A DNA stretch of 60,506 bases from Rheinheimera baltica DSM 14885 (GTDB lineage Bacteria > Pseudomonadota > Gammaproteobacteria > Enterobacterales > Alteromonadaceae). The DNA lies in assembly GCF_000425345.1 (NCBI RefSeq), contig NZ_AUDG01000021.1, forward strand, positions 1 to 60,506, in the 5' to 3' direction. The number at the start of each line of letters is the position of its first letter. Position 1 is the stretch's first letter. Under the pieces are notes generated by a model. The model ran no database searches, had not been told where the DNA came from, and worked only from the letters and a program-made list of their open reading frames with translations. Both the position numbers and the translations under genes were made by a program. This document shows, piece by piece, positions 1 through 10,583 of this stretch.

Positions 1-326
1 TGGATGAATTTGCTGCGACTTGGGATGAAAAACACCCTGGGATCAGCCAGTCTTGGCGAAACAACTGGAGCCGGCTGAGTGTATTCTTCGACTATCCACC
101 TGAAATCCGGAAGGTTATTTACACGACCAACGCGATTGAATCTCTGAATGCCAGCTTGCGGAAAGTGACTAAAACCAGACGTTCATTCCCGAACGACGAA
201 GCCGTGTTAAAACTGCTATATCTGGCTTTACATCAAATTGCGAAGAAGTGGACAATGCCACTTAGGGACTGGAAACCGGCGATGAATCAGTTCATTATCA
301 TGTATGGTGACCGTGTATCGCTATGA
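1..326 (+). CDS. IS256-family transposase, C-terminal fragment (5' end outside window)
   Basis: The frame is open from the first base and stops at 324-326, giving about 108 residues of the C-terminal part of a mutator-type (IS256) DDE transposase. The segment YTTNAIESLNASLRK carries the family's last catalytic acidic residue (E of NAIES), followed by a basic stretch and the usual tryptophan-rich tail (KKWTMPLRDW). It would cut and join the ends of its own element. The gene enters from the left edge, so whether the complete copy is intact cannot be judged. Family assignment rests on these motifs only. Confidence 0.9.
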   Translation, partial: DEFAATWDEKHPGISQSWRNNWSRLSVFFDYPPEIRKVIYTTNAIESLNASLRKVTKTRRSFPNDEAVLKLLYLALHQIAKKWTMPLRDWKPAMNQFIIMYGDRVSL

Positions 327-361
327 GAAACAGCCACTTACACAGAAAATTTTACATACTC
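1..361 (+). mobile_element. Right end of an IS256-type insertion sequence
   Basis: This is the transposase end plus about 35 bases of non-coding sequence (327-361) that probably contain the right terminal inverted repeat, around tttacatactc. The left end and target duplication lie outside the window, so the exact boundary at 361 is an estimate. The element stops about 25 bases before the terminator of the pyruvate dehydrogenase operon, so it appears to sit just beyond lpdA without damaging it. Confidence 0.65.
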
Positions 362-384
362 ATAGTATGGATTCTTATTATTGA

Positions 385-416
385 TAAAAAAGGCCGCAGT
401 TGCGGCCTTTGTTTTA
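385..416 (-). terminator. Rho-independent terminator of the pdhR-aceEF-lpdA operon
   Basis: A perfect 10-bp stem, AAAGGCCGCA (389-398) and TGCGGCCTTT (401-410), has a 2-base loop. It is flanked by an A run on the left, which reads as a U run on the minus strand, and by TTTGTTTT on the right, so it could work in both directions. It lies directly after the lpdA stop codon at 433. It may also shield lpdA from transcription out of the insertion sequence. Confidence 0.85.
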
Positions 417-432
417 CTTAGCAAAAAAAACC

Positions 433-1845
433 TTACTTTTTCTTCGCTTTCGGGTTTGGCAGGTCAGTGATTGAGCCTTCGTACATTTCTGCTGCTAAGC
501 CGATAGACTCGTTCAACGTTGGGTGAGCGTGGATGGTTAACGCGATATCTTCTGCGTCGGCACCCATTTCTACTGCTAAACAGATTTCACCTAACATTTC
601 ACCGGCGTTAATACCGACAATAGCGCCACCGATAATGCGGTGCGTGTCTTTGTCGAAAATCAGCTTAGTGAAGCCTTCAGTACGGGCTGAGGCGATAGCA
701 CGGCCTGACGCTGCCCATGGGAAGGTAGCGGTTTCATATTTTAAGCCCTGCTCTTTCGCTTCTTTCTCAGTAACGCCTGTCCAGGCCATTTCCGGGTCGG
801 TGTAGGCTACTGATGGAATGCAGCGTGGGTCGAAGTAGTGCTTCATGCCCGAGATAACTTCTGCGGCCACGTGGCCTTCGTGTACGGCTTTGTGCGCTAA
901 CATTGGCTGACCGATAACGTCGCCGATAGCATAGATATGGCCAACGTTAGTACGCAGTTGCTTATCTACATTGATAAAGCCGCGCTCGTCGACGTTAACA
1001 CCGGCTTTTGCCGCGTCTAACAGGTTGCCGTTTGGCTTACGGCCAACTGCTACCAGAATTTTGTCATAACGAACCGCTTTTTCTGGTGCGTTTTTACCTT
1101 CAAATGTAACGTACAGGCCGTCGTCTTTAGCTTCAACTGCCGTTACCTTGGTAGATAACATGATGTTGAAGTTTTTGCTGTTGTACTTGGTGTAGGCTTT
1201 AACTAAGTCAGCATCGGCTGCGGGTACTAACTGGTCAGCAAATTCTACTACCGATACTTTAGAACCCAGCGCACGGTAAACAGTGCCCATTTCTAAACCG
1301 ATAATACCGCCGCCCAATACCAGCATTTCGCCCGGGATGTCTTTTAATTCCAGTGCGCCGGTTGAGTCGATAACGCGGTCGTCATCTTTTGGAATGAATG
1401 GCAGTGCAACTGGCTCTGAACCAGCAGCAATAATAGCCTGTTCAAAGGTGATAGTGGTGTCGCCAACCTGTAAGGTGTTCGCACCGGTAAATTTACCGAA
1501 GCCATTAACTACCTTAACTTTACGCATTTTCGCCATGCCGCCCAAGCCGTTGGTTAACTGACCAACTACTTTGTCTTTCCAGGCACGGATTTTATCTAAA
1601 TCAATTTCTGGTGCGCCAAAAGTCACACCGTGTGACGCCATATCGCGGGCATCGTCAATCACCTTAGCAACGTGTAATAAGGCTTTAGACGGAATACAAC
1701 CTACGTTTAAGCACACGCCACCTAAGGTGCTGCGGGCTTCAACCAGGGTAACGTCTAAACCTAAATCTGCTGCACGAAACGCTGCAGAATAACCGCCAGG
1801 GCCTGCGCCCACGACTACTACCTGAGTTTTAATATCGTTGCTCAT
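433..1845 (-). CDS. lpdA: Dihydrolipoyl dehydrogenase (E3 of pyruvate and 2-oxoglutarate dehydrogenases)
   Basis: This flavoprotein of 470 residues, the usual length, reoxidises dihydrolipoamide on E2 and passes electrons to NAD+. An FAD-binding GAGPGG motif lies near residues 13-18. The redox disulfide is in GGVCLNVGCIPSK (C45 and C50). A second nucleotide fold begins near residue 175 (VLGGGIIGLE), and the His-Glu pair of the active site is in HAHPTLNES (about 439-447). An AAGG ribosome site lies 7 bases before the ATG. It is the last gene of the pyruvate dehydrogenase operon, 156 bases after aceF. It probably also serves 2-oxoglutarate dehydrogenase, as in relatives with a single E3. Confidence 0.97.
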   Translation of the reverse strand: MSNDIKTQVVVVGAGPGGYSAAFRAADLGLDVTLVEARSTLGGVCLNVGCIPSKALLHVAKVIDDARDMASHGVTFGAPEIDLDKIRAWKDKVVGQLTNGLGGMAKMRKVKVVNGFGKFTGANTLQVGDTTITFEQAIIAAGSEPVALPFIPKDDDRVIDSTGALELKDIPGEMLVLGGGIIGLEMGTVYRALGSKVSVVEFADQLVPAADADLVKAYTKYNSKNFNIMLSTKVTAVEAKDDGLYVTFEGKNAPEKAVRYDKILVAVGRKPNGNLLDAAKAGVNVDERGFINVDKQLRTNVGHIYAIGDVIGQPMLAHKAVHEGHVAAEVISGMKHYFDPRCIPSVAYTDPEMAWTGVTEKEAKEQGLKYETATFPWAASGRAIASARTEGFTKLIFDKDTHRIIGGAIVGINAGEMLGEICLAVEMGADAEDIALTIHAHPTLNESIGLAAEMYEGSITDLPNPKAKKK

Positions 1846-1951
1846 CGTATTACCTTTTATATCGGGTCAGTTCGGGTGACTGATAGCAGCATGTAGGGCA
1901 AGGCTATCAGGCGAAAAAAGTGGCAGAATTTTAACATCCTACCTGAGCGAT

Positions 1952-1976
1952 GTCCCGTAACTTTTCAACACGGGAC
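1952..1976 (-). other. Hairpin between aceF and lpdA
   Basis: GTCCCGT (1952-1958) and ACGGGAC (1970-1976) form a 7-bp perfect stem with an 11-base loop, 26 bases after the aceF stop codon. No U run follows on the minus strand, so it is not a classical terminator. It could be a processing or stability element that sets the lpdA level relative to aceEF. Function is inferred only. Confidence 0.35.
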
Positions 1977-2001
1977 CCAAAATTTGCTCAAGTAAAATGT
2001 A

Positions 2002-3678
2002 TTACATAATGATCTGGCGAATATCGGCCAGATAACTTGCCAGTGTTGCAGTAAAACGCGCCGCTAAAGCACCGTCTATAACGCGGTGGTCGTAAGACAC
2101 ACTTAACGGCAACATCAGCTTAGGCTCAAACTCTTTACCGTTCCATTTTGGCTTAATGTCAGACTTCGATACCCCTAATATGGCAACTTCCGGCGCATTT
2201 ACAATAGGCGTAAACGCCGTACCGCCAATGCCGCCTAAGCTTGAAATGGTAAAACAGCCACCTTGCATGTCGGCAGAGGTTAATTTACCTTCACGCGCTT
2301 TTACCGAGATTTCTTGCAGCTCGCGCGACAGCTCGATAATGCCTTTTTTGTTAACGTCTTTAACTACCGGCACCACTAAGCCATTGGGTGTATCTACCGC
2401 AATACCTAAGTGCACGTATTTCTTTAATATTAAGCTTGCACCGTCTTCTGACAACGAGCTACAGAAGGTTGGGAACTCTTCCAGTGCTTTGGCCACGGCT
2501 TTCATAATAAATACCAGCGGCGTGTACTTAACACCCAGTTTTTTCTTCTCGGCCAGGGCATTTTGCTCTTTGCGGAAGTCTTCTAAGCCGGTGATGTCTG
2601 CTTCGTCAAACTGGGTAACATGCGGAATGCGCACCCAGTTACGGTGTAAATTGTTACCAGACAGTTTTTGAATACGTGATAGCGGCTTGGCTTCAACTTC
2701 GCCAAACTTAGCAAAATCCACTTTAGGCCAGGCGATTAAATCAAAGCCCATGCTATTGCCTGAACCTGAAGTAGCACCGGAGCCCGAGGCACCCGACTCG
2801 ACCTGTTTCACCAGTTGCTTCACATAGTTTTGTACGTCTTCTTTTACCACACGGTCTTTACGACCGGTACCTTTAACCTTGGCCAGGTTAATACCAAATT
2901 CACGCGCTAAACGGCGAATAACCGGTGATGCATGCGCATAAGCACTGTTTTCGACAAAGCCGTCAGCCGCTGTTGCAGAAGCAGCCGGTGCCGCTTCAGC
3001 TTTAGCTGTCGGAGCTTCGGTTTTCGTTTCGGCTTTAGTTTCGGCTTTAGTTTCGGCTTTGCTCTCAGCTTTTGGCGCTTCAGCAGCGGTATCGCCGTTG
3101 CCTTTTGCATCGCCTGCAGTTTCAAACACCATAATCAGGCTGCCGGTAGACACCTTGTCGCCAACACTAATTTTAATTTCTTTAACCTTGCCACCGAACG
3201 GCGCCGGTACTTCCATACTGGCTTTGTCGCCTTCAACACTAAGCAATGACTGATCTTCGGTTACCGTGTCGCCCACTTTAACCATAATCTCGGTAACTTC
3301 TACTGCGTCACCGCCAATATCAGGCACGTTAACGTCTTGTACGGCAGCTTTGCTTTCTGTCTTGGCCGCCGTGTCAGCTTTTGCGTCGGTTTTAGTGTCA
3401 GCTTTCGCTTCTTGCTTCGCCGGTGCGGCGTCGGCTTTAGCAGCGGCTTCGCCTTCAAAAATCATAATCAGGCTGCCGGTGTTTACCTTGTCGCCTACTT
3501 TAACTTTAATTTCTTTTACCACGCCAGCTTCTGCCGCTGGTACTTCCATTGACGCCTTGTCACCTTCAACGCTAAGTAAAGACTGATCTGCGGCAACCTT
3601 ATCGCCTACCTTGACCAGAATCTCAGTGACTTCAACTTCATCAGCACCAATATCCGGAACTTGAATTTCAATAGTCAT
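2002..3678 (-). CDS. aceF: Pyruvate dehydrogenase E2, dihydrolipoamide acetyltransferase
   Basis: This is the core of the pyruvate dehydrogenase complex and transfers acetyl groups to CoA. Reading from the ATG at 3676-3678 (558 residues) there are two lipoyl domains, each with a [12 protein letters not shown] motif whose lysines are K41 and K152. Ala/Lys/Thr/Glu-rich linkers follow, then a peripheral-subunit-binding domain at about 245-290 ([14 protein letters not shown]). The catalytic domain is from about 330 to the end and carries SYDHRVIDG with H531 and D535. I chose this ATG over the in-frame TTG at 3684 because AGAGGA lies 6 bases upstream. The stop of aceE is 11 bases before the start. 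E. coli has three lipoyl domains; two are common in other Gammaproteobacteria. Confidence 0.96.
   Translation of the reverse strand: MTIEIQVPDIGADEVEVTEILVKVGDKVAADQSLLSVEGDKASMEVPAAEAGVVKEIKVKVGDKVNTGSLIMIFEGEAAAKADAAPAKQEAKADTKTDAKADTAAKTESKAAVQDVNVPDIGGDAVEVTEIMVKVGDTVTEDQSLLSVEGDKASMEVPAPFGGKVKEIKISVGDKVSTGSLIMVFETAGDAKGNGDTAAEAPKAESKAETKAETKAETKTEAPTAKAEAAPAASATAADGFVENSAYAHASPVIRRLAREFGINLAKVKGTGRKDRVVKEDVQNYVKQLVKQVESGASGSGATSGSGNSMGFDLIAWPKVDFAKFGEVEAKPLSRIQKLSGNNLHRNWVRIPHVTQFDEADITGLEDFRKEQNALAEKKKLGVKYTPLVFIMKAVAKALEEFPTFCSSLSEDGASLILKKYVHLGIAVDTPNGLVVPVVKDVNKKGIIELSRELQEISVKAREGKLTSADMQGGCFTISSLGGIGGTAFTPIVNAPEVAILGVSKSDIKPKWNGKEFEPKLMLPLSVSYDHRVIDGALAARFTATLASYLADIRQIIM
3014..3073 (-). 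repeat. 12-bp tandem repeat in the aceF linker
   Basis: About five 12-bp units lie here. The three central ones (3026-3037, 3038-3049 and 3050-3061, gtttcggcttta on the plus strand) are identical except for one base, and the flanking two are diverged. On the coding strand they encode the repeated tetrapeptide KAET in the flexible linker between the second lipoyl domain and the subunit-binding domain. Slippage here would change linker length by four residues without breaking the frame. Confidence 0.85.
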
Positions 3679-3689
3679 TTGCAATCCTC

Positions 3690-6356
3690 TTATGCGTACA
3701 GCGGGTTGGTTTTACCGGTGTCGATGCCAAATTTCTTAATGGCATCAACCACTACCGCTTTTTTCAGTTCGCCTTGTTTTACCAGCTCGGTTAACGCAGC
3801 TACCACGATATAACCGGCGTTAACTTCAAAGTGACGACGCAAATTCTCACGGCTGTCAGAGCGGCCGTAACCGTCGGTACCCAGCACCTTGTAAGACGCC
3901 GCTGGTACAAAAGCGCGCACTTGATCAGCATAGTTTTTCATATAGTCGGTTGCTGCAATAGCCGGCGCCGCGTTCATAACACTGGCAATAAATGGCGTTT
4001 TGGCATCGGCTTCCGGGTTAAGCATGTTAAAACGCTCGCAGTCCTGGCCGTCACGGGCCAGCTCGTTAAACGAGGTTACCGAGTACACATCAGACGCTAC
4101 ACCGTAATCTTTGCTTAAGATTTCAGCGGCTTTACGCACTTCATTTAAAATGGTGCCAGAGCCTAACAATTGCACTTTACCGCGGTCGCCATTTAAGCTT
4201 TCCAACTTATAAATACCGCGACGAATACCGTCTTCAGCGCCTTTAGGCATTGCCGGGTGATGGTAGTTCTCGTTCATTACGGTAATGTAGTAGTAGATGT
4301 TTTCCTGTGCTTCGCCATACATGCGGTGAATACCGTCATGCAGAATAACCGCCAGCTCAAAAGCGTAGGTGGGGTCGTACGAAATACAGTTAGGCACGGT
4401 GCTGGCTAAAATATGGCTGTGGCCATCTTCGTGCTGCAAACCTTCGCCATTTAACGTGGTGCGCCCTGCTGTGGCACCTAACAAGAAACCACGGGCTTGT
4501 TGATCACCCGCCATCCACGCCATATCGCCAACACGTTGGAAACCAAACATGGAGTAATAAATGTAAAACGGGATCATCGGTAAATCGTTGGTGCTGTAAG
4601 ACGTTGCTGCAGCAACCCAGGATGACATAGCACCCAGTTCGTTAATACCTTCTTGCAGTACCTGTCCACCGATATCTTCTTTGTAGTAGCTCACTACAGA
4701 ACGGTCTTCCGGCGTATAGGTTTGGCCGCCCGGGTTATAGATACCAATTTGACGGAACAAGCCTTCCATACCAAACGTACGGGCTTCGTCGGCAATAATA
4801 GGCACAATTTGCTTACCTATGTGCTGATCTTTCAGCAAAATATTCAGCGCCCGCACATAAGCCATGGTGGTAGAGATATCCCGCTTTTGCTCTTCCAACA
4901 ATGCATCAAAAGCAGATAATGCCGGCAGTTCCAGTTTTTGCGTAAAATTAGGCAAACGTACTGGTGTGTAGCCATTTAACGCCGCACGGCGGTCGTGCAG
5001 ATATTTCAGCTCTGGCGAGCCTTCCGGCAACTTAATATACGGTAAGTCGGCCACCGCATCTTCGCTGATATAATCTTCCAGACCTAAACGCTTGCGCAAT
5101 TGCAGCACGTGCGTCATGTCCATTTTCTTCACCTGGTGCGCGATGTTTTTACCTTCTGCCGCATCGCCCATGCCGTAACCTTTAACGGTTTTAGCTAAAA
5201 TAACCGTCGGTTTATCGGTACATTCTTGTGCTGCTTTAAACGCAGCAAACAACTTAGACGGCTCATGACCACCGCGTTTTAACGCGAAAATTTCTTCGTC
5301 AGTCATATCGGCCACCAGCGCGGTGGTTTCCGGGTAACGACCAAAGAAGTGCTTGCGCACATAGGCGCCATCGTTAGCTTTGTAAGTTTGGTAGTCGCCG
5401 TCGACGGTTTCGTTCATCAGTTGCAGTAATTTACCAGTGGTGTCTTTGGCCAGTAATTTGTCCCAGCCACGACCCCATACCACTTTAATGACGTTCCAAC
5501 CGGCGCCACGGAACAAGCCTTCCAGTTCCTGAATAATTTTACCGTTACCCATTACCGGGCCATCAAGGCGCTGCAGGTTACAGTTAATTAAGTAACACAG
5601 GTTGCCCAGCTTCTCACGCGCGGCGAAGCTGATAGCACCGCGTGATTCTGGCTCGTCCATCTCACCGTCACCTAAAAAGGCATATACGCGCTGCGCACTG
5701 GTGTCTTTTAAACCACGGCCGTGTAAGTACTTTAAGAAACGCGCCTGATAAATAGAAGCAATAGGGCCTAAACCCATCGACACCGTAGGGAACTGCCAAA
5801 ACTCTGGCATCAATTTAGGGTGCGGGTAGCTAGATAAGCCTTTGCCGTCTACTTCCTGACGGAAGCTGTCTAACTGTTCAGCCGTTAAGCGGCCTTCAAC
5901 AAAAGCGCGGGCATAAATACCCGGTGAAATATGGCCCTGGTAATACACTAAATCGCCACCGTCTTTGTCGTTTGGTGCGCGGAAAAAGTGGTTAAAACAG
6001 GTTTCATAAAACGCAGCTGAAGACTGGAACGATGCCATGTGGCCGCCCAAATCCAGCTCTTTTTTCGAGCCGCGCAGTACGATCATAATGGCGTTCCAAC
6101 GGATAACCGAACGAATACGTCGCTCCAGGTTAACATCGCCCGGATAAGCCGGTTCTTGCTGCGTAGGAATAGTATTAATGTAGTTCGTTGTTACGCCGGT
6201 TGGCATAGCCACACCGTCTAACCGGGCCTGCTCCAGTACTTGCTCTAACAAGAACTGTGCCCGCTCTACCCCTTCGGTGCGAACAACTGATTCCAGCGCT
6301 TCAAGCCACTCTTTGGTTTCCAGAGCGTCGATGTCAACTTTACTGACTTCAGACAT
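3690..6356 (-). CDS. aceE: Pyruvate dehydrogenase E1, homodimeric type
   Basis: This thiamine-diphosphate enzyme decarboxylates pyruvate and acetylates the E2 lipoyl group. Its 888 residues are essentially the length of the E. coli protein (887). The ThDP/Mg motif runs from [10 protein letters not shown] to [10 protein letters not shown] (about 229-265). The N-terminal EWLEALESV and the C-terminal transketolase-like domain are both present. An AAGGAAA ribosome site precedes the ATG. It follows pdhR by 65 bases and precedes aceF by 11 bases, so the three are very likely one transcript. Confidence 0.98.
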   Translation of the reverse strand: MSEVSKVDIDALETKEWLEALESVVRTEGVERAQFLLEQVLEQARLDGVAMPTGVTTNYINTIPTQQEPAYPGDVNLERRIRSVIRWNAIMIVLRGSKKELDLGGHMASFQSSAAFYETCFNHFFRAPNDKDGGDLVYYQGHISPGIYARAFVEGRLTAEQLDSFRQEVDGKGLSSYPHPKLMPEFWQFPTVSMGLGPIASIYQARFLKYLHGRGLKDTSAQRVYAFLGDGEMDEPESRGAISFAAREKLGNLCYLINCNLQRLDGPVMGNGKIIQELEGLFRGAGWNVIKVVWGRGWDKLLAKDTTGKLLQLMNETVDGDYQTYKANDGAYVRKHFFGRYPETTALVADMTDEEIFALKRGGHEPSKLFAAFKAAQECTDKPTVILAKTVKGYGMGDAAEGKNIAHQVKKMDMTHVLQLRKRLGLEDYISEDAVADLPYIKLPEGSPELKYLHDRRAALNGYTPVRLPNFTQKLELPALSAFDALLEEQKRDISTTMAYVRALNILLKDQHIGKQIVPIIADEARTFGMEGLFRQIGIYNPGGQTYTPEDRSVVSYYKEDIGGQVLQEGINELGAMSSWVAAATSYSTNDLPMIPFYIYYSMFGFQRVGDMAWMAGDQQARGFLLGATAGRTTLNGEGLQHEDGHSHILASTVPNCISYDPTYAFELAVILHDGIHRMYGEAQENIYYYITVMNENYHHPAMPKGAEDGIRRGIYKLESLNGDRGKVQLLGSGTILNEVRKAAEILSKDYGVASDVYSVTSFNELARDGQDCERFNMLNPEADAKTPFIASVMNAAPAIAATDYMKNYADQVRAFVPAASYKVLGTDGYGRSDSRENLRRHFEVNAGYIVVAALTELVKQGELKKAVVVDAIKKFGIDTGKTNPLYA

Positions 6357-6421
6357 ATCGAGGTTTCCTTTGGTTATGCACGCCTGTGCTATAGATGCCC
6401 ATGTGCGTTAATAATAAGATA

Positions 6422-7180
6422 CTAGCCTTGCTGCGTGCGCCGTAAAGACCGCTCAATACGCGAGCGCTCTTTACCAACATCCAGCAAAGCTTCTTCAATA
6501 AAGGCCAGATGGCCATTGCTAGCCTGGCGGGCTTTTTCTGGCTCGCCATTAATAACCGCTTGCATTAGCCGTTGCCGATGCGAATTCAGCTGGCTGACAA
6601 TGCCTTCTTTTTGCTGCAGTGTTTCCAGGTTTACCCGGATATTCTGCTCTACTAATGGTGTTAGGCCGCGAACTAAATGCAGTATAACCACATTGTGCGA
6701 CGCTTCTGCGACGGCTAAATAAAAACTGCCTACAGCACGGGCTTCTGCGTCTATATCGTTTAGCTGCTGCGCCTGACAAATAGCGTCATAGTGTGCAGTA
6801 ATTTGCGCAAAGTCGGCATCTGTGCCACGCAATGCTGCGTAGTACGCACAAATACCTTCCAGTGCGTGCCTGAATTCCAGTAAATCAAATTGTGACTCTG
6901 GATGGCGGGCGATCAGTTCAAACAACGGATCAGTAAGCCCAACGGCTAAATTGTCACACACGTAGGTGCCACCACCTTGACGCCGGCTAACTAAACCCTT
7001 GGCTTCCAGTTTTTGAATGGCCTCACGCAACGATGGCCGCGACACCGCAAACATTTCAGCTAAATCACGTTCTGGTGGCAGCTTTTGCCCTGGCGTAAAA
7101 CTGCCTTCAAGCAACATATTCTCTAGCTGCTCGACAATGCGATCAGAGAGTTTTGCCGGTTTAATTTTTAAATCTGCCAT
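6422..7180 (-). CDS. pdhR: Pyruvate-responsive GntR-family repressor of the PDH operon
   Basis: This is a FadR-subfamily GntR regulator. The N-terminal winged helix-turn-helix is in KLPPERDLAEMFAVSRPSLR, with EAIQKLEAKGLVSRRQGGGT after it, followed by an all-helical ligand-binding domain. In E. coli the homologue releases DNA when pyruvate binds. I chose the ATG at 7178-7180 (252 residues) because MADLKIKPAKLSD aligns with the family N-terminus. An upstream in-frame ATG at 7213 would add 11 residues and would leave the operator only 13 bases before the start. Ribosome site quality is poor at both. It heads the pdhR-aceE-aceF-lpdA operon and is expected to repress itself through the operator at 7226-7244. 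Confidence 0.93.
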   Translation of the reverse strand: MADLKIKPAKLSDRIVEQLENMLLEGSFTPGQKLPPERDLAEMFAVSRPSLREAIQKLEAKGLVSRRQGGGTYVCDNLAVGLTDPLFELIARHPESQFDLLEFRHALEGICAYYAALRGTDADFAQITAHYDAICQAQQLNDIDAEARAVGSFYLAVAEASHNVVILHLVRGLTPLVEQNIRVNLETLQQKEGIVSQLNSHRQRLMQAVINGEPEKARQASNGHLAFIEEALLDVGKERSRIERSLRRTQQG

Positions 7181-7225
7181 GCTGCGCTGTATGCCCTGGT
7201 ACAGAGCCCGCATTGGACTCGATGT

Positions 7226-7244
7226 AAATTGGTCTTACCAATTT
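7226..7244 (-). promoter_or_regulatory. PdhR operator, perfect palindrome
   Basis: AAATTGGT (7226-7233), CTT, ACCAATTT (7237-7244): two perfect 8-base arms around a 3-base spacer. This contains the known PdhR consensus ATTGGTnnnACCAAT without a mismatch. It lies 46 bases upstream of the chosen pdhR start, where a repressor would block the operon promoter. Confidence 0.9.
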
Positions 7245-7375
7245 ATTGTTAATGGTGATAAGGTAGCAGTTTCTGCATAACAAGTAAATAAAGCAGAGAA
7301 TCTATGCAAAGGCAAAAGCGGAAAATAGTTAGAGTAATAACTCAACATGGCTAAGGTGTGACAGGCAGAGAATGA

Positions 7376-7390
7376 ATTGGTCTGACCAGA
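7376..7390 (-). promoter_or_regulatory. Second, imperfect PdhR-like site
   Basis: ATTGGTCTGACCAGA matches the PdhR consensus in the left arm and the ACC of the right arm, with two mismatches at the right edge. It is 150 bases upstream of the perfect operator, centre to centre about 148. It could be an auxiliary site for looping or a decayed copy. Assignment is by pattern only. Confidence 0.45.
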
Positions 7391-7463
7391 GTGGTAGGGC
7401 GATGACGATACCAGCCCGGCCACCAGCGCCAACTTCCGCAGTGCTCGCCACAATGGACTTTCG

Positions 7464-7499
7464 GCAGCCGGTCCGCCTTCAAGCAGGCGGACCGGCTGC
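7464..7499. repeat. 14-bp perfect inverted repeat
   Basis: GCAGCCGGTCCGCC (7464-7477) and its exact reverse complement (7486-7499) flank the 8-base loop TTCAAGCA. The stem is very GC-rich compared with its surroundings. No U run follows on either strand. It lies in the 430-base gap between pdhR and ampE (divergent upstream of pdhR, downstream of ampE). It could be a dispersed intergenic repeat or a factor-assisted transcription stop for ampE. Confidence 0.75.
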
Positions 7500-7551
7500 G
7501 CGAAATGAGTTTGTGGCTGTACTATCGGAGTTAACGCCTACTACGGTTACC

Positions 7552-7574
7552 CCCCCTCTTTAGCAAAGAGGGGG
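7552..7574. repeat. 10-bp hairpin after ampE
   Basis: CCCCCTCTTT (7552-7561), loop AGC, AAAGAGGGGG (7565-7574): a perfect stem 37 bases beyond the ampE stop codon. There is no poly-U tract on the minus strand, so it is not a typical intrinsic terminator. The related string gggggagattc/gggggagagattc recurs just to the right (7570-7600), which suggests an intergenic repeat family. Apart from the two PdhR-like sites and the two inverted repeats, I see no gene in 7181-7610. Confidence 0.6.
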
Positions 7575-7610
7575 AGATTCGATGGCTGGGGGAGAGATTC
7601 AGACGTTTGC

Positions 7611-8468
7611 CTAACCCAGCCAGCCAGTCAGCGTTAAAATAGCTGTAAAGGCTAAGAAAAACAGCATATTGCGCTTAGCTAGCTGCACCATATAGCTGCT
7701 GTCTTCCAACGTATTTAAGCTCTCAACAGGTAAGGGCTCGGCTGCGGTAGCCACATCAGCAACGACGTGTTCGTTGTCGGCGGTAAAATCAAGGAAATAA
7801 CTTAGCAGCGTGGTTGAGGCACGTGAAAAATGCCCCACCAACGCAAAACCCAAACCAAATAAACGCGCAGGAAACCAGTGCGCCCAGTGAGCAATACAAT
7901 GCACCGCCTTGTTGTCATCACCCAAGCAAACGGCATAATCTGCCGCATCGTCGTCTACTACAGTTTCTTGTAGGTGCCTTACCAGCGCATAAGTTATGAC
8001 ACCAAATACGCCAAGTAACAAAAACCAAAACACGACTGTGGCGTAATAGCGAAAATTCAACCACACCAACAGTTGGCCATAGCTGCTTTGCTCACGTTGA
8101 CTGCCCATATCGGTGCGTATTTGTTGCATGGCCAGAAATGCGGCTTCTTCGTCGCCTCGTTCCATGGCATTTAAATACTGCTTGTACAGCTGACGATAAT
8201 GCCAACAACCAATTGCCACTAACAACACCAAGGTGCTGACAACCAGTGAGAGCAAATGACTGTCGGCTAAATAAAGTAGCAATGTTAGCGCGGCACCTGG
8301 CAATGCCAGCCAGAGATACTGGCCAAGCTGATGCGATGCCAGTTTATTAAGGGCCGACCCTGCGCTAAACCTTACATAAGCCCGACAATAACGACTCGCC
8401 TGCCAGGCGTTACTGCGCACCGCCAACCGTTCAATAATTAACGCCAGCAGCATACTAATTAATGTCAT
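7611..8468 (-). CDS. ampE: AmpE-like inner-membrane protein
   Basis: This is a 285-residue membrane protein beginning MTLISMLLALIIERL, as AmpE does. Hydrophobic segments lie near residues 52-86, 137-163 and at the C-terminus (NMLFFLAFTAILTLTGWL). AmpE belongs to the CobD/CbiB-like membrane family and is classically a modulator of beta-lactamase induction; its biochemical role is unknown. The start codon overlaps the ampD stop by 4 bases, so the pair is translationally coupled as in enterobacteria and pseudomonads. No ampC or ampR is seen here. Confidence 0.9.
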   Translation of the reverse strand: MTLISMLLALIIERLAVRSNAWQASRYCRAYVRFSAGSALNKLASHQLGQYLWLALPGAALTLLLYLADSHLLSLVVSTLVLLVAIGCWHYRQLYKQYLNAMERGDEEAAFLAMQQIRTDMGSQREQSSYGQLLVWLNFRYYATVVFWFLLLGVFGVITYALVRHLQETVVDDDAADYAVCLGDDNKAVHCIAHWAHWFPARLFGLGFALVGHFSRASTTLLSYFLDFTADNEHVVADVATAAEPLPVESLNTLEDSSYMVQLAKRNMLFFLAFTAILTLTGWLG

Positions 8469-9022
8469 ACAGAAAACTCCTTGATGGCTCTTTGGTAACG
8501 CTTCCAGTCAAACGCGATGCCCGGGTCAGTTTTTCGCCCGGGCGCAATATCACAGTGTCCCACTATACGCTCTGACGTAATAGCCGGATGCTGCTGTAAC
8601 AAAAAATCCGTCAGCTGTATCAAACTAAGATATTGCTGCTCAGTATAAAGTAAATTGTCGGTGCCTTCTAACTCGATACCAATAGCAAAGTCGTTGCAGC
8701 GCTCACGGCCATTAAAATCACTTTTACCTGCATGCCAGGCACGCTTGTCAAAAGGGACATAATTAAAAATGCGGCCATCGCGCCAAATAACACAATGCGC
8801 AGACACCCTCATTCCGCGCAAATCGTTGAAGCTAGGATCCGCGTTGCAATCCAAAGTGCCCATAAACAAGGCATCAACGTAACTTTGTTCTGGTTGCAAC
8901 GTAAAGTGGCCAGCAGGCAGGCTAATATTGTGGATCACTAACAAGCTGATGCTTTCGCCCTCAGGGCGCGCATCAAAATGCGGGCTATGGCGAATGGTCA
9001 TGGTAGGCGCATGGGCACTCAT
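8465..9022 (-). CDS. ampD: 1,6-anhydro-N-acetylmuramyl-L-alanine amidase
   Basis: This cytoplasmic zinc amidase of 185 residues splits anhydroMurNAc from the stem peptide during peptidoglycan recycling. Zinc ligands are recognisable in VIHNISLP (His) and in HCDIAPGRKTDPG (His and Asp, with the catalytic Lys). RAWHAGKSDFNGRERCNDFA is also typical. No signal peptide is visible, as expected for AmpD rather than AmiD. The peptides it releases are related to the substrates proposed for the epimerase/peptidase pair at 40556-43038. Confidence 0.95.
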   Translation of the reverse strand: MSAHAPTMTIRHSPHFDARPEGESISLLVIHNISLPAGHFTLQPEQSYVDALFMGTLDCNADPSFNDLRGMRVSAHCVIWRDGRIFNYVPFDKRAWHAGKSDFNGRERCNDFAIGIELEGTDNLLYTEQQYLSLIQLTDFLLQQHPAITSERIVGHCDIAPGRKTDPGIAFDWKRYQRAIKEFSV

Positions 9023-9036
9023 TAGAAGTTTTGCCT

Positions 9037-9064
9037 TTGCCGGATGGTATCAGTAAGCTATAGC
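9037..9064 (+). promoter_or_regulatory. Possible sigma-70 promoter for the retropepsin-nadC operon
   Basis: TTGCCG (9037-9042), a 16-base spacer and TATAGC (9059-9064) lie 26 bases before the ATG at 9091. It is in the 68-base divergent gap between ampD and the protease gene. The consensus match is moderate. Confidence 0.35.
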
Positions 9065-9090
9065 GCTATTGTCAACGCAGGACGCTATTA

Positions 9091-10496
<1,406 letters not shown>

Positions 10497-10583
10497 ACAA
10501 TGCCTAAATAATATAATGTTGTTTAAACTTCTGGTACGTTGTTGTGGTCTCAGGGAGCGAGGCGATGATCCAGGATATGTTTA

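Noticed and set aside
2907..3125. Lys/Leu-rich minus-strand frame and matching plus-strand frames inside aceF
   Set aside because: They are products of the aceF repeat read in other frames; aceF itself is clearly coding.
7372..7563. 63-residue frame in the pdhR-ampE gap
   Set aside because: It runs through the second PdhR-like site and the 14-bp inverted repeat, is proline-rich without a family resemblance, and has no good ribosome site.
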